Below, in pieces: positions 10,575 to 20,839 of a stretch of 64,000 nucleotides of DNA; position 1 is the first letter of the stretch, and every line of letters starts with the position of its first letter. The position numbers were made by a program, and so were the translations under genes. The stretch comes from Datisca glomerata. Taxonomy: Eukaryota > Streptophyta > Magnoliopsida > Cucurbitales > Datiscaceae. Location: assembly GCA_003255025.1 (NCBI GenBank), contig QANY01008211.1, positions 297,743-361,742 on the forward strand, in the 5' to 3' direction. The notes below the pieces were generated by a model. It searched no databases. It saw only the letters and a list, made by a program, of their open reading frames with translations, and was not told the DNA's origin.

Positions 10575-11060
10575 GTGTAGACTGCTTACAAGACAAATAC
10601 TTGGTGTCAACTCTCTTGAGAGGGGCAATTCATAAGTCCTACTCTCAAAATGAACTAAGGGCTTAAGTATTTGGGAGGGGCATTTCATAAATCCTACTCT
10701 CCGAAGGAACTAAGGACGTAAGTCCTTAGGAATGACAATTCATAAGTCCTACTATTAGAATGAACTAAGGGCATAAGTTCTTGGGATGGGCATTTCATAA
10801 CTCTTACTCTCATAAGAAACTAATGGCGTAAGTCTTTGGGAGGAGAAATTCATAAATTCTACTCTCAGAATGAACTAAGGGCATAGGTCCTTGGAAGGGG
10901 CATTTCATAAGTCCTACTCTCAGAAAAAACTAAGGACGTAAATCCTTGGGAGGGGCAATTCATAAGTCATACTCTCAATAAGGAACTAAGGGCGTAAGCC
11001 TTTGGGATGGGCAATTCATAAGTCCTATGCTGAGAAGAAACTAATGGCGTAAGTCCTTGG
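10575..11060. repeat. 55-bp tandem array
   Basis: CATAA(G/A)TCCTACT anchors occur at 10631, 10686, 10741, 10796, 10851, 10906, 10961 and 11017, so the period is 55 bp with eight units. A further unit (anchor 11931) follows the nested fragment, showing that the array was interrupted. Confidence 0.9.
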
Positions 11061-11895
11061 TGTTGGTTGTCGTGGCGCGTGCGTGGCAGAAGCGTGTGGC
11101 TCGAGGCCATTTAAAAATTAAAATTTCAATAAAGATCAAATCTTTTAATAAAACAAAACTTGCGCAATGCCATAATAATCAAATAAAAAACTTTTTATTG
11201 AAAACTCTTTTTCAATCAGTCAGGATCCATTATATATTTATACATTAAATATACAACATACAATGTTAGGAATTATATACCTCTTATAGTCTATATCAAG
11301 CGTCCTTGTAAAACTGATAGATCCTCCATCCCATGAAATCGTTCAAATGATCAGTAAACTCTGAAATTCATACCAAGATCTTCTAAGTCAATCATTAACG
11401 CACTACGACGTGTGTGGGCACATAGAATATTACAAAATATTTTTCTATCTCTAGATGTACACAACACATGAGATCTAAAGATTTACTGAGAAGGACTTTA
11501 GTAAGACAATTCTCTAAAAGAACGCAATGATCATTCTATCAAAGTTTTGATTAACTATTAATCACAGAGAAAACACTCTGACACAAACTGTGTTCTCAAT
11601 TCAATTTTTTTATGAACTGATGAACTCATTCATCAACCGAGGTCATTAAAATAATATCTGTATATTTTCTAAATAATGGCATATCAATGGGATAAACAGA
11701 AATAATATTTAATTATAAAATTACCAATTATAGTGGGATCTACTGCAATTATGCACAACTGCAGTGCCACACGATACTGCAGTGTGTCGTGTGGCAGTAC
11801 CGTGTTGCACCTCGACTACTATAGTGTGACGTGACACTATAGTAGTCCATGTCAATTTTTGATACCCAATAAGTAGTTGACACGTGGCAATTACT
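11061..11895 (-). mobile_element. Nested copia LTR fragment
   Basis: Read on the minus strand, this matches the 3' half of the copia LTR at 36782-38982: the ACTGCAGT/ACTATAGT-rich block, then the AATTTATTA/AAAATATA stretch, ending at the LTR's terminal CAACA. The 5' half of that LTR is missing. It interrupts the 55-bp array and has no clear target-site duplication. Confidence 0.65.
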
Positions 11896-12460
11896 GGAAT
11901 CAAGGGCATAAATCCTTGGGAGGGACATTTCATAAGTCCTACTCCCAGAAAAAAACTAAGGATGAGAATATCTTCTAGAACGGACGAAAGAAGAAGAATA
12001 AAAACTAGAAACAGGTCAGCAAACGAAATAGGAAAAATAGAGACTTTGTGAAAGTGTACGGTTCGAAGAAGATGTAAGCGAATGCGGCCCGGTTTAAACT
12101 ATTATAAGTCCAACATAGTGAATTATGTTCTTATCTTTTAAACAAACTTAGAAACTGAGCAAGTATAAAGCAAGAGAACAGCCAAAAAAGAAAAGTGTGT
12201 GTAAATTTCTACTAAGTGTTTAGGAAAGGAAAAATAAAGAAAGGAAAATTGCAAGCTCGAGAAGAAAGGGAAAAAAGAAGAAGCCGCTAGTCCAGCGAAG
12301 TATTAGGAAACAGAAAAGATTATCTCATTAATGTTTAGGAAAAACCTTCTCCCTAAATGTGAAAATTAAAAGGGTCTTTTTACCTAAGTCCTTGAGAACG
12401 GGCAAGTTACAAAGCTTTGAACAAAACACACAAAAGCCAAAGTCTATGAACAGAGGCACA
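11896..12460. other. End of 55-bp array and A-rich tail
   Basis: One further 55-bp unit (to about 11960) is followed by A/G-rich non-coding sequence with many AAGAAG and AAAAG runs. No gene was seen. Confidence 0.5.
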
Positions 12461-12469
12461 TGGTATCTA

Positions 12470-12760
12470 AAAGTAAAACAGGGTCATGGTTCTTTATTTA
12501 GACCTAAGTCCTTTTAGAGTGAAGATGAGGCCATGGTTCTTTATTTGAGCCTAAGTCCTTAGAAGCGGGTAATTCATAAATCATACACTTGAAGAAAATG
12601 GGGTCATGGTTCTTTATTTGACTCAAGTCCTTCTCTCAAAAGAAAACAGGTAGTTCGTAAGTCATTTCTCTCATAATGAAAACGGGGTCATGGTTCTTTA
12701 TTTAAACCTAAGTCCTTGGGAATGAGCAGTTCATCAGTTCTTACTTCTAAAAGGAAATTA
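12470..12760. repeat. GTCATGGTTCTTTATTT array
   Basis: The core (G)TCATGGTTCTTTATTT followed by (A)CCTAAGTCCTT recurs at about 12483, 12530, 12603 and 12687, with irregular 47-84 bp spacing. The CTAAGTCCTTGG part resembles the 55-bp unit, so the arrays may share an origin. Confidence 0.7.
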
Positions 12761-13682
12761 AAGTCTTAACCTCGAGAACAGATTTCACAACCGGAAAGAT
12801 TTCTCTAGCAAATGTCGAAGTCACGAGAATGGATTCTGTTACAAAAGAAATTTGAACTTGAAGTATTTGACAACAGATTCTACTACTAAAATATTTATTC
12901 TTAAGAAAACTATAAGCCAAAAATTTCCTAAGTGTTAAAGAACAGATTCTATTGAAAGCTTAAAGTTGGTACGGGAACAGATTTTGATCTCTAAAATTTT
13001 TGCTAAAGTCTTTGAAGAAATAATGAAGTACAATAAAAAGGGGTTTGAATAGAAAAAAAATTGCACATATCATTGAATGAAGTAGAACTACAAAGGAAAA
13101 ATACAAAATGAGAGAAGGAAAAAGAAAAATAAGGAAACGGGAGAGACTCTACCAATGAGCTCGTAGCGAAGAAAACGGGAGAAACCTTGTCAATGAACGC
13201 GGGGCATCAAACTACTGTGATGAAATTATGAAACGGTACACTCATTCCTTACTCATTTCAATAAATTATTATGTTATTGTTCTTATACAAAATTTCTTAT
13301 CACAGATCCTAATGTACAAGATAATGAAAAGAAAAATGAAGAAATAGAAGAAACTCTATCAATGAGCCCGTAGTGAAGAAAATGAGAAAAATTCTATCAA
13401 CGAACCCGTAGTGAAAGGAAAGGAAAGACATAGCAACAAGTGAAGGAAAAGTAATAATCATCAGCGGCAAACTGAAAAAAAAAAGGATTAACAACCTTAA
13501 AGCATTTGTGAACATAACAAAGCAAATGAGAAACCACCATTGGCAGTAAGCAGTCGAAAAGGTACCTAAACAAACTACGCCGCATTGCTTCAAAAAAAGC
13601 ACGTAAGAACATAAACGGACAGACGTAATGTCATAACAAGAAAAGATAAATCATTACACCTTAATGAATAAAAACATTTAAC
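12761..13682. other. Purine-rich internal region before 3' LTR
   Basis: This is A/G-rich non-coding DNA. A degenerate phrase (GAAACTCTATCAATGAGCCCGTAGTGAAG type) repeats near 13135-13175, 13350-13380 and 13395-13420. Minus-strand open frames here are Phe/Leu-rich complements of this composition and are not taken as genes. Confidence 0.5.
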
Positions 13683-14243
13683 TGTAATGGGAGTCAATGA
13701 GCAGTCAAAATCTCAGATAGCAAGATCTAGACCGAAGACTTCATCAAAGATAAGAAGATCAGAATCGTAGAATGTGTCAAACGATTATGATCAAATCGGT
13801 AGTTATAAGGCAATATAGTCAACATAATAGTTGAAAGAAACAGACAAAACATGGGGGCAATCCTAAGAAGAGGGTGGCCATGCCTACAACAGTAGGGGAA
13901 GGTGGTCATGCCTCCAAAAGTAGGGGAAGGGTGGCCATGTCTCCCAAAAGTATGAGAAGATGGCAATGCCTCCCAAAAGTAGGAGGAAGGTGACCATGTT
14001 GATTTTCTCATCTTTTAGCCTATAAATACATTTTAAATGTAAACAAGTAAAGGAGATTGAATCCAAGAAAATTTTTATAACAATGATGTAAAATCTGAAA
14101 TACAAATAATGTCATAAGTCTTCCATGGTTTTTCTTTCCTTTAAGGGTTTTACACGTAAATGATAGTATCTTTATTCTTTTATTCTCTCTTTAAATTATT
14201 ATTCACTCGTAGGAGGTTTTTCATACCGAAAAAATCTTTTACA
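13683..14243 (+). repeat. 3' LTR of non-autonomous element
   Basis: This is the diverged copy of the 5' LTR, starting TGTAATGGGAGTC and ending TTTTACA. The TATA box (TATAAATA) is at 14021-14028. It differs from the 5' LTR by many point changes and small indels, so the insertion is old. Confidence 0.85.
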
Positions 14244-14739
14244 ATAACTACACAAGAATACATTACAAGCCAAAACAACACAAAAAAGGTGAATACAATA
14301 GAATATCAAAAGTTATCCTGTGATTTTTCTTTCCATTAAAGGTTTTCTATGTAAACTATTGTGTCCATCATTTTTCATCTATTTCTCTTATTTTTTTCTC
14401 ATTATTCTGTGAGAATAATCCACGACTAATTCTATAGTCACGGATTTTTCTTCTTACAGGATTGTGACTGACTCACACGTCTTAAAAGCATTGTTATTGT
14501 CATAAAAGAAAGGATGAGGTATGCCCTAAGATCCAAGATAGTGGCCTTTGATGAAGCTGAATCTATGTTATACGGGGAGTGTCATCTTTCCGCAACTCTA
14601 GTGCTATAGGAGAGTCTGTGATAAGGGCGGTAACTATAAGTGCATGTAAGGTCTGCCCTTTTGTCTTTATCTAGTAGATGCCCATTATAATATGTAAATT
14701 TTTCTTGGTTTAAATATATTTCTCTTTAATATATATATA
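14244..14739. other. Spacer with an LTR-tail-like segment
   Basis: Bases about 14300-14430 resemble the U5 end of the adjacent LTR (GATTTTTCTTTCCATTAAAGGTTTTCTATGTAAA aligned with the LTR's conserved stretch), but diverged. The rest has no coding signal. It separates the LTR element from the viral remnant. Confidence 0.4.
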
Positions 14740-15822
14740 TCATACTTGGTTTAGAAGGAATAAATATGGATTATTTTTCTTTGGCTGATCTGGTGATATC
14801 TGACAAGGCTGATCTGTGAAAGTCAAAGTTTGACTTTGACTTTGACTTGGCTGATCTGGTGAATCTACAGGGTTTTTCCTTTTACTGTAGACTGCTTTGA
14901 GTATATTGATATCCTGTGAAAGGATTTGATTCACAGTCTTGAGCTGCTGAATTTCATATTTAATTATATTAATTTCCATTTTTAGATCAGAAATGGTAAA
15001 AGGTTTGTGTGGTATATAATCATGTTGAATAAGATTTAGCAATTCTTTCATACTATAATTTTCTAGAGTGGAATATTCCTTGTAACAGGTTTCTAGGAAT
15101 TTTAATTTCATCTTTGGATCAGTAATTTGGTCAGCAGTGACAAGAAGAGATCGCTGAGTATCAGTTAAGACTTTTAGACCTGGTCTATTCAGATCTAAAC
15201 CATTCATTTCAATTATTGCCTTCCAATAATTGGCTTCTGTTATGGCAATGCAGATTTTAGAGCTGCAATAAGGTTGATCTGGTTGTTCAGATGTGGCAGA
15301 CGAGTCAGACTCAGATGCAGAAATATATGCAACGTCATCATCTGAACTGGCAGTAGAACTGTCGTCAGAGAGGCAGTTCAGGATTTTCTGTAACATTTCT
15401 TCATCGAGAGATAATTCATGAAGTAAGGTCAAAGCTGAGATCTGTAGCGGGTAGATCAATTGGAGTGGGTTTCCTTTGTGGACTCGAGTGAGAACTAGAT
15501 ATGGCCATGAAGGAGGTGTTGGATCCGAAAACATGTAGGAATTGATTTTTCACAAAGTCCATGGTTTTGGTGGCTAGTTCTTTTTCACTGATGTATGGGA
15601 ATTGTTGTTTAATTAAATTTTGAGCATTCAAGAATGGATTGTCTGTGGGTGCTAGTAAAGCCTTAGGCATTGCTTCATAGCAGGATTGCGCATGGCTTTT
15701 AATCATCTTAATTAATTCAGTTAAGTAGGGGTTCATACCTTTATCCCACGATTTTGTGAAGAATATACGTTTAAGGACAGGTATACCATTATGGTAGTCA
15801 CACTTGAGATCTCATTTCTAAA
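14740..15822 (-). pseudogene. Acidic pararetroviral structural-like protein, frameshifted
   Basis: Two overlapping frames. 15416-15736 (106 codons) has readable coding sequence continuing upstream to about 15822. 14740-15534 (264 codons) holds an acidic Ser/Asp tract (residues 55-80, DDSSTASSDDD), a helical core, and a Gln/Ser/Pro-rich C-terminus with repeated DQP. The join implies one frameshift between 15416 and 15534. An acidic tract plus helical domain would suit a capsid-region protein of this virus group, but no zinc knuckle is visible, so the role is a guess. Confidence 0.4.
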
Positions 15823-16042
15823 TTCATGTGATATTAAACTTGATAATAAAATGCATCAGTGATTTTGATACGATAATATTTTTATTAGAAGAGAATATTG
15901 AGAATGTCATTCCCTAAATTCAGTTTGGAGTCATTCGAGAAAAGTGTCAAAAGTAATACCAAACTTATCCCATCAGAGGAGGAACCAATTTAGTAAGCCA
16001 GAGTTAAGTATCTTAGGACAAATACGGATAAACCACGTGTGG

Positions 16043-16489
16043 TTATGGATCGGATTTTGATAATAAAATGTATTCGTAAAGGATTTCATGTAATCCCAAT
16101 AGCTGTATTTTACGGGGTTTTTTATCTATTTCCAAAGTTCTGATAGTATGGAGATGAAGACCCCATTGATTAATAGAGATGAGATTACAGATTACAGCCT
16201 TACTGAAAGTAATAGGGCTGGTATTTCTGTTCGAGTCATGGAATGTATGTCTGATTTCCATGCTCTTAGATTTAACTACTATAGCTTCATAGATGTATCT
16301 ATAGTGTTCAAACCTGGTTGGATACTGTTGTGTAGAGAGATAACGATTCTTTATCTCCCATGGATCTTTCATCCATTTTTCATCAGTGGATTCAATAATG
16401 AGGATTGTTTCCTCAGATATACTGTTAGGGACATACTGTTCTGGTGTCAAGAGGACTTCTTTTGTACTCTTTCGAATAACTTTTTGCAC
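16043..16489 (-). pseudogene. Movement-protein-like fragment of pararetrovirus
   Basis: A 148-residue frame contains ESTDEKWMKDPWEIKNRYL, then TQQYPTRFEHYRYIYEAIV and ITFSKAVICNLISINQWGL. The pattern of a Tyr-rich segment followed by a beta-rich FSKAVI..WGL stretch recalls plant viral movement proteins, but the match is by memory of family layout and is not firm. It lies directly beyond the Arg/Gly-rich tail and ends at a stop at 16043. Confidence 0.45.
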
Positions 16490-16595
16490 ACTGGGAAATT
16501 CGGATGACCAAAAGATCCCATCATTCGAATATTACGAATTTGTTCTGCCCAGGCCACGCCCACGAGAGCTACGGCCTCTACCTCAGTTATTTATC

Positions 16596-17015
16596 TAATT
16601 TTTGTCCCTGCAAATATTCACGGGTTAGAAAATCAGGAAGAGAATTCTGTTCACCTTTAATATACTCAATATCAAAGTCAAAAACAGATAATATACTCTG
16701 CCATGATGCAAAAATATGTTTAGATGCAAGATTTTGTACATCTTTCTTAAAGATTTATTTTGCTGTAGAGCAGTGAACATGGATAAGAAAATGTTGGTTT
16801 AATAAATCATCTTGAAATTTTAGTACACATTTGACTATGGCCAAAGATTCTTGTTTAATAGTCAGATAGTTCTTTGCTGGTCCTTTCCATGTACCAGATG
16901 TGAATCTTAATAATTCTTCTTTTCTGATTATGAGGATTCAATTGTTTTAAAATACCTCCATATCCTAGATTGGATGCAGGTTTCTACTATTTTATACCAA
17001 GTATGATTTGGTAAA
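16596..17015 (-). pseudogene. Pararetroviral RNase H remnant
   Basis: Downstream of RT the frame is broken, but the C-terminal end is clear: VQNLASKHIFASWQSIL, then FDFDIEYIKGEQNSLPDFLT, closing with a stop near 16596. This is the usual RNase H end of caulimovirid polymerases. An adjacent frame then reads GRGRSSRGRGLGRTNS (16532-16582), an Arg/Gly-rich tail often seen in nucleic-acid-binding ends. Confidence 0.6.
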
Positions 17016-17017
17016 TT

Positions 17018-18355
17018 TTAGCAGTGTAACTGTTTGATTTTAGCTTTAATATTTTTAACAGCTAATGTCAGATCTGGTGTCCAAGGAATTGGAGTCTTCT
17101 GAAGTCTCTTGTTCAGAAGAGTAGTATCCTGAGCTAATTGTGGATAAAAATCGTCGATGTAATTCAGACTTCCTAAGAATCTTTGTAATTGGGTTTTATC
17201 CCTAATTTCATTTGAAAATTTAGAACCGAAGTCTATACTACGATTTATAGAAATGATAGTGCCATTAGAAATGTTATGGCCTAAGAATCTTACAGTTGTT
17301 TGAAATAATTTCATTTTACTGGCAGATAGAACTAAACCATTTCTGTTAACGATATTCATAAAAATATGTAGATGTTTAAAATGCTGATTTATAGATGATG
17401 AGAAAACTAGGACATCATCAATGTAACAAATAATAAATGCAGTATAAGTATTAAATATATCATTCATGATATGCTGGAATTCAGATGGACCATTTTTCGC
17501 ACCTAATGGTAACACATTCCATTCATAATGGCCAAAGAGTACTGTAAAGGCAGTTTTATATCTATCTGGTTTAGCTATTTGAATTTGTCAAAATCCTGAT
17601 TTTAAATCAAATTTTGAGAAAATTACGGAATCATAAAGTCTGTCAAACAGATCTTTTTTATTGGGTATGGGATATCTAATCCACTGCAAAGCATCATTAA
17701 ATGACTTATAATTGATGACTAATCTAGGTGATCCTCGTTCTATCTCAGCATTTTTATTAACATAGAAACCAGTACAACTCCAAAGAGATTTACTGGGCTT
17801 AATTAATTTTTTCTGTAGTAATGATTCAATATCGATTTTACGGAGTTCTAAGTATTCCTTTTTCATGTGACTAGGTCTAGATTTAGTAGGAATATTTTTC
17901 TCATTGAAGTCAGGATGATATGGTAGTGATATGATATGTTTCTTCCTATCCCAGAAGGCATTAGGAATATCACTACAGATTTCATATTGGAATTCATAGA
18001 GAATTGTTTTAATTTTATTCTGTATTACAGTTTGTTGTATACGTTGATCAATTATCAGAAAGTGTATTTCTTTCTGTAACAAATTTAACTTATTTGTTTT
18101 ATTATCAATCAGATGTCTGATGATATCTACTTCTTTAGTGTAAGGTTTGGTAATAAATTCAAAGGTAATATCCACAGTATCAGTTACGGTATGGATACCA
18201 GATGTGTCAATTTTGGTGATAGGCATAACTGAATTAAGAAAAGGATTGCCTAAGATAATGCTTTGTGTCATATTCTTGATGAGCACAAATGAAGCATGTA
18301 TGCAAACTCTCTGTTTGCAGATAAGCGCTTCTGGTATTTTATACGGAATGCGCAT
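17018..18355 (-). pseudogene. Pararetroviral protease-RT
   Basis: The first open part (17588-18355, 255 codons) begins near the end of a retropepsin domain (SIILGNPFLN) and runs into RT fingers/palm (LVINYKSFNDALQWIRYPIP, then FSKFDLKSGF). The second (17018-17515, 165 codons) carries the active site YIDDV at its residues 31-35 and the thumb (LGHNI, RFLGSLNYI). They are separated by one in-frame TGA at 17588-17590, in the same reading frame. The enzyme would copy viral RNA to DNA. It is broken here, with the catalytic aspartates retained. Confidence 0.8.
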
Positions 18356-18390
18356 AGAATTTTCACTTACACTAGTGAGGATTGAGTGAT

Positions 18391-19028
18391 TTTATGAAAG
18401 TTTTTCAAATGGATTAGATTTTTATGTATGCAGTTCATATCTGCAATATCCGAATGATGAAATCTTTTGACTATCCGAATTATATATATTCTACTAATTA
18501 TACAATACAAGTACATAACTCATGACAAATATTTGAAGTCACTAAAATTTGTTATTATAAGGATAAAGAACCAATAATTAAACATGAAATATGGGCCCCA
18601 AGTAAGGTCTTTATTTGTCATTGTCTTGTCTTAGCTAGCTTGGTACTGTAGTTAACCAAAAAGTAATGCCCTTATCTATCCTCACTTAAAGCTTTGTATG
18701 GCAGACCCCAACCTTCCCATGTTACAAACTTAATTCCCAATATTCATCCACACTTTCCCCTCCAACTTAAAAGAAAAACCAACTAATAATAATTTCCCAT
18801 TATTGTCCCCATTACATCTGCACCTTTCTATATAAAGACCCTCCCATCCTTCCCCCATTATGACATTAGCCCTATCTCCTCTTCAACTCAATCACTCCCC
18901 CATTCCCTTAAGCCAAATTATTCCTGCTATCTATCAAATACAACTCTCCAAGCGCGCGCATATATATATAAATTAGACTGTATTAATTTCTTGCTTTTTA
19001 TCATTACAAACACAAAGAAAGAGAAATT
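18391..19028 (+). promoter_or_regulatory. Promoter and 5' UTR region of glycosylase gene
   Basis: This 640-bp interval separates the viral remnant from the start codon. A good TATA box (TATATAAA) lies at 18829-18836, about 195 bp before the ATG, preceded by C-rich stretches. A TGGGCCCCA motif near 18592 resembles a plant TCP-type site. A CT-rich leader and a TA run (about 18960-18970) precede the ATG. Confidence 0.55.
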
Positions 19029-20666
19029 ATGTGCAGCTCTAAGACCAAACAGGCAATGGGCGTAAAAACTATGACGGCCTCTGCTCCAACTTCAACTACT
19101 TCCAACACCATGGAAGCCCGTATCAAAGGTAGAGCTGTTCTTCAACCTACTTGTAACGGCGTTCCTTGCAGCCTAGAGCGCCGCAATAATAATTCGGTAA
19201 ATAAAATAGTTAAAAGCCCAAGGTCACCCCCATCCTCTGCTTCAGCTCTTACTAATTCCACATCAAAATCTCAGAAGCCACCGTCCTTTAAGAGAGCAAA
19301 AGACATCAATGGGTTGAATTCAAGTATGGAAATAATGGGTCCTGCAGGAACAACCACTTCTACGTCCACTAGTAATATCAGTAGAGCAAAAGCTGCCTTT
19401 GAAAGGAACAAGTCAAAAAGCTTTAGATTGGCAGCAGCTGGTAGCAATTGCAATGATGATGATCAGCTAATTTCTCCTTTGGTTGAAGTTGAGGCTAATT
19501 TTTCACTGAGCCTGAGGAATTATTCTTCAAATTCATATTTGATAACTGAGTCACCAGGAAGCATAGCTGATATAAGGAGAGAACATATGGCGATACAGCA
19601 ATCCCAAAGAAAAATGAGGATCGCCCATTACGGTAGATCAAAATCTGCCAGGTTTGAAAAGGTTGTCCCTTTTGATTTTCTGAGTACTCCTAACAACACC
19701 ACCGCCCAAGTAGTTAAGAGATGCAGCTTCATTACACCCAATTCAGATCCCTTGTATGTGGCCTACCATGATCAAGAATGGGGAGTTCCTGTTCATGATG
19801 ACAAGTGAGATACCCTTTATTGTCCCCTTTCTTTCTTTTTTTGATTATTGCATCGGTACATTTACAATTATTAACTAATTAACATATATATAATAATATG
19901 ACTAACCCCCATTTTTCTTATTCTTCCCAATTAATTTTAGGATGTTATTTGAGCTTCTGGTTCTTAGCGTTGCCCAAGTTGGTTCTGATTGGACTTCAAT
20001 CTTAAAGAAACGTCAAGATTTCAGGTGGATTTTCGTTTTCCACCCCCCAACTTTAGTGAATTATTAATTTCATTAGTGACCTCTGTTACTTTTTAAACAG
20101 AGAGAGAGAGTAACTGAGAAATCAAGGAAGGAATTAATTCATCCTCCTTTTTGTAATTTCCCATAAATTCAGGGATGCATTTTCGGGGTTTGATGCAGAG
20201 GTGGTGGCCAAGTTCTCTGAAAGCCAAATGATGTCTATTAGTTCAAAGTATGGCATTGATATAAGCAGAGTCCGAGGTGTTGTTGATAACTCTAATCGAA
20301 TTCTCGAGGTACCTACGTAGTTAATTACTTCCTGATGTTTTTGTCCTTTTGTATTATCAAATTAAATCTGTAGTCATTGTTTGAATTTGTATATAAAAAC
20401 AGATAAAGAAGGAATTTGGAACGTTGGACAAATACTTATGGGCATTCGTGAATGAGAAGCCGATATCAAACCAATACAAAGCAGGCAACAAAATCCCAGT
20501 GAAGACATCAAAATCAGAGAGCATAAGCAAAGACATGGTTAGAAGGGGTTTTAGAAATGTGGGTCCAATCGTAGTTTACTCCTTCATGCAAGCCGCCGGC
20601 CTCACTAATGACCACACCCTCACTTGCCATCGACAACTCCAGTGCACCCTACTGGCGAACTGCTAA
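19029..20666 (+). CDS. DNA-3-methyladenine glycosylase I-like protein (TAG family)
   Basis: Predicted 419 aa from four exons: 19029-19804, 19941-20024, 20173-20308, 20403-20666. All introns are GT-AG and the phases agree. The N-terminal ~240 residues are Ser/Thr/Asn-rich and low-complexity, as in plant members. The catalytic domain starts at KRCSFITPNSDPLYVAYHD and runs to NDHTLTCHRQ. The Cys and His near its start and the His and Cys near its end match the zinc-binding residues of bacterial Tag, and the GFRNVGP and YSFMQAAGL segments are conserved. The role is hydrolysis of alkylated adenine from DNA in base-excision repair, probably in the nucleus. At the bacterial catalytic Glu position this protein has Ser (LSVAQVGSDW), so activity should not be assumed. 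It is the only complete host gene here. Confidence 0.9.
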
Positions 20667-20833
20667 TCTCCCATAGACATATATGACGCATCCAGTATTT
20701 TTTAAGTGTATGGTTTGCTACCCCTATTTGTTTGGTCTCTTTTAATTGTATATTACTAGCTACCATATGTTGACAGTTCACCCCCAAAAAAAAACCAAAG
20801 AAAAGGGAAAAAGATTAATGATTAGTTAGGGAG

Positions 20834-20839
20834 AATAAA
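20834..20839 (+). terminator. Possible poly(A) signal AATAAA
   Basis: AATAAA lies 168 bp after the glycosylase stop codon. Plant signals are loose, so this is only a candidate. Confidence 0.35.

Larger units (their letters stand above)
7661..14243 (+). mobile_element. Non-autonomous LTR retrotransposon with internal tandem arrays
   Basis: Two related 561-bp direct repeats (7661-8221 and 13683-14243) begin TGTAA and end TTACA and bracket 5.46 kb. A leader identical over 20 bp to the gypsy relic at 3851-3870 follows the first LTR, then a stub of gag. No protease, RT, RNase H or integrase is present. The interior consists of at least four tandem arrays, a nested copia LTR fragment and a purine-rich tail. 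This is the layout of a large retrotransposon derivative (LARD) that depends on a gypsy partner. No target-site duplication was found: flanks are GCAAA and ATAAC. The sequence before the 3' LTR is not a clear polypurine tract. Confidence 0.8.
14740..18390 (-). mobile_element. Endogenous pararetrovirus (Caulimoviridae-like) remnant
   Basis: Minus-strand fragments in order: protease-RT, RNase H, an Arg/Gly-rich tail, a movement-protein-like segment, and an acidic Gln/Ser-rich protein. No LTRs flank it and no integrase is seen, which separates it from gypsy elements with similar RT. The order, with RT/RNase H upstream of the movement-like part, fits integration of a circular genome in permuted form or as joined copies. 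Multiple stops and frame changes make it inactive. The genus is not assigned. Confidence 0.75.

Noticed and set aside
8426..11060. Regularly spaced repeats resembling a CRISPR array
   Set aside because: Units are adjacent and degenerate without unique spacers, lie inside a plant LTR retrotransposon, and no cas genes exist here.
13309..14105. Several Phe/Leu-rich or repetitive minus-strand frames
   Set aside because: They are complements of an A/G-rich interior and of the U3 repeats of the 3' LTR; no conserved motif.
7656..14248. Target-site duplication for the array-bearing LTR element
   Set aside because: Flanking pentamers GCAAA and ATAAC do not match, so no TSD is claimed; shifting the LTR edge by a few bases did not help.
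16148..16776. Plus-strand frames of 70-119 codons
   Set aside because: They are antisense shadows of the viral RNase H and movement-like reading, which carries the recognisable motifs.
18391..18828. Continuation of the pararetrovirus (capsid or upstream protease part) beyond 18390
   Set aside because: The reading frame ends and no viral-like coding is seen in any minus-strand frame up to the glycosylase promoter.
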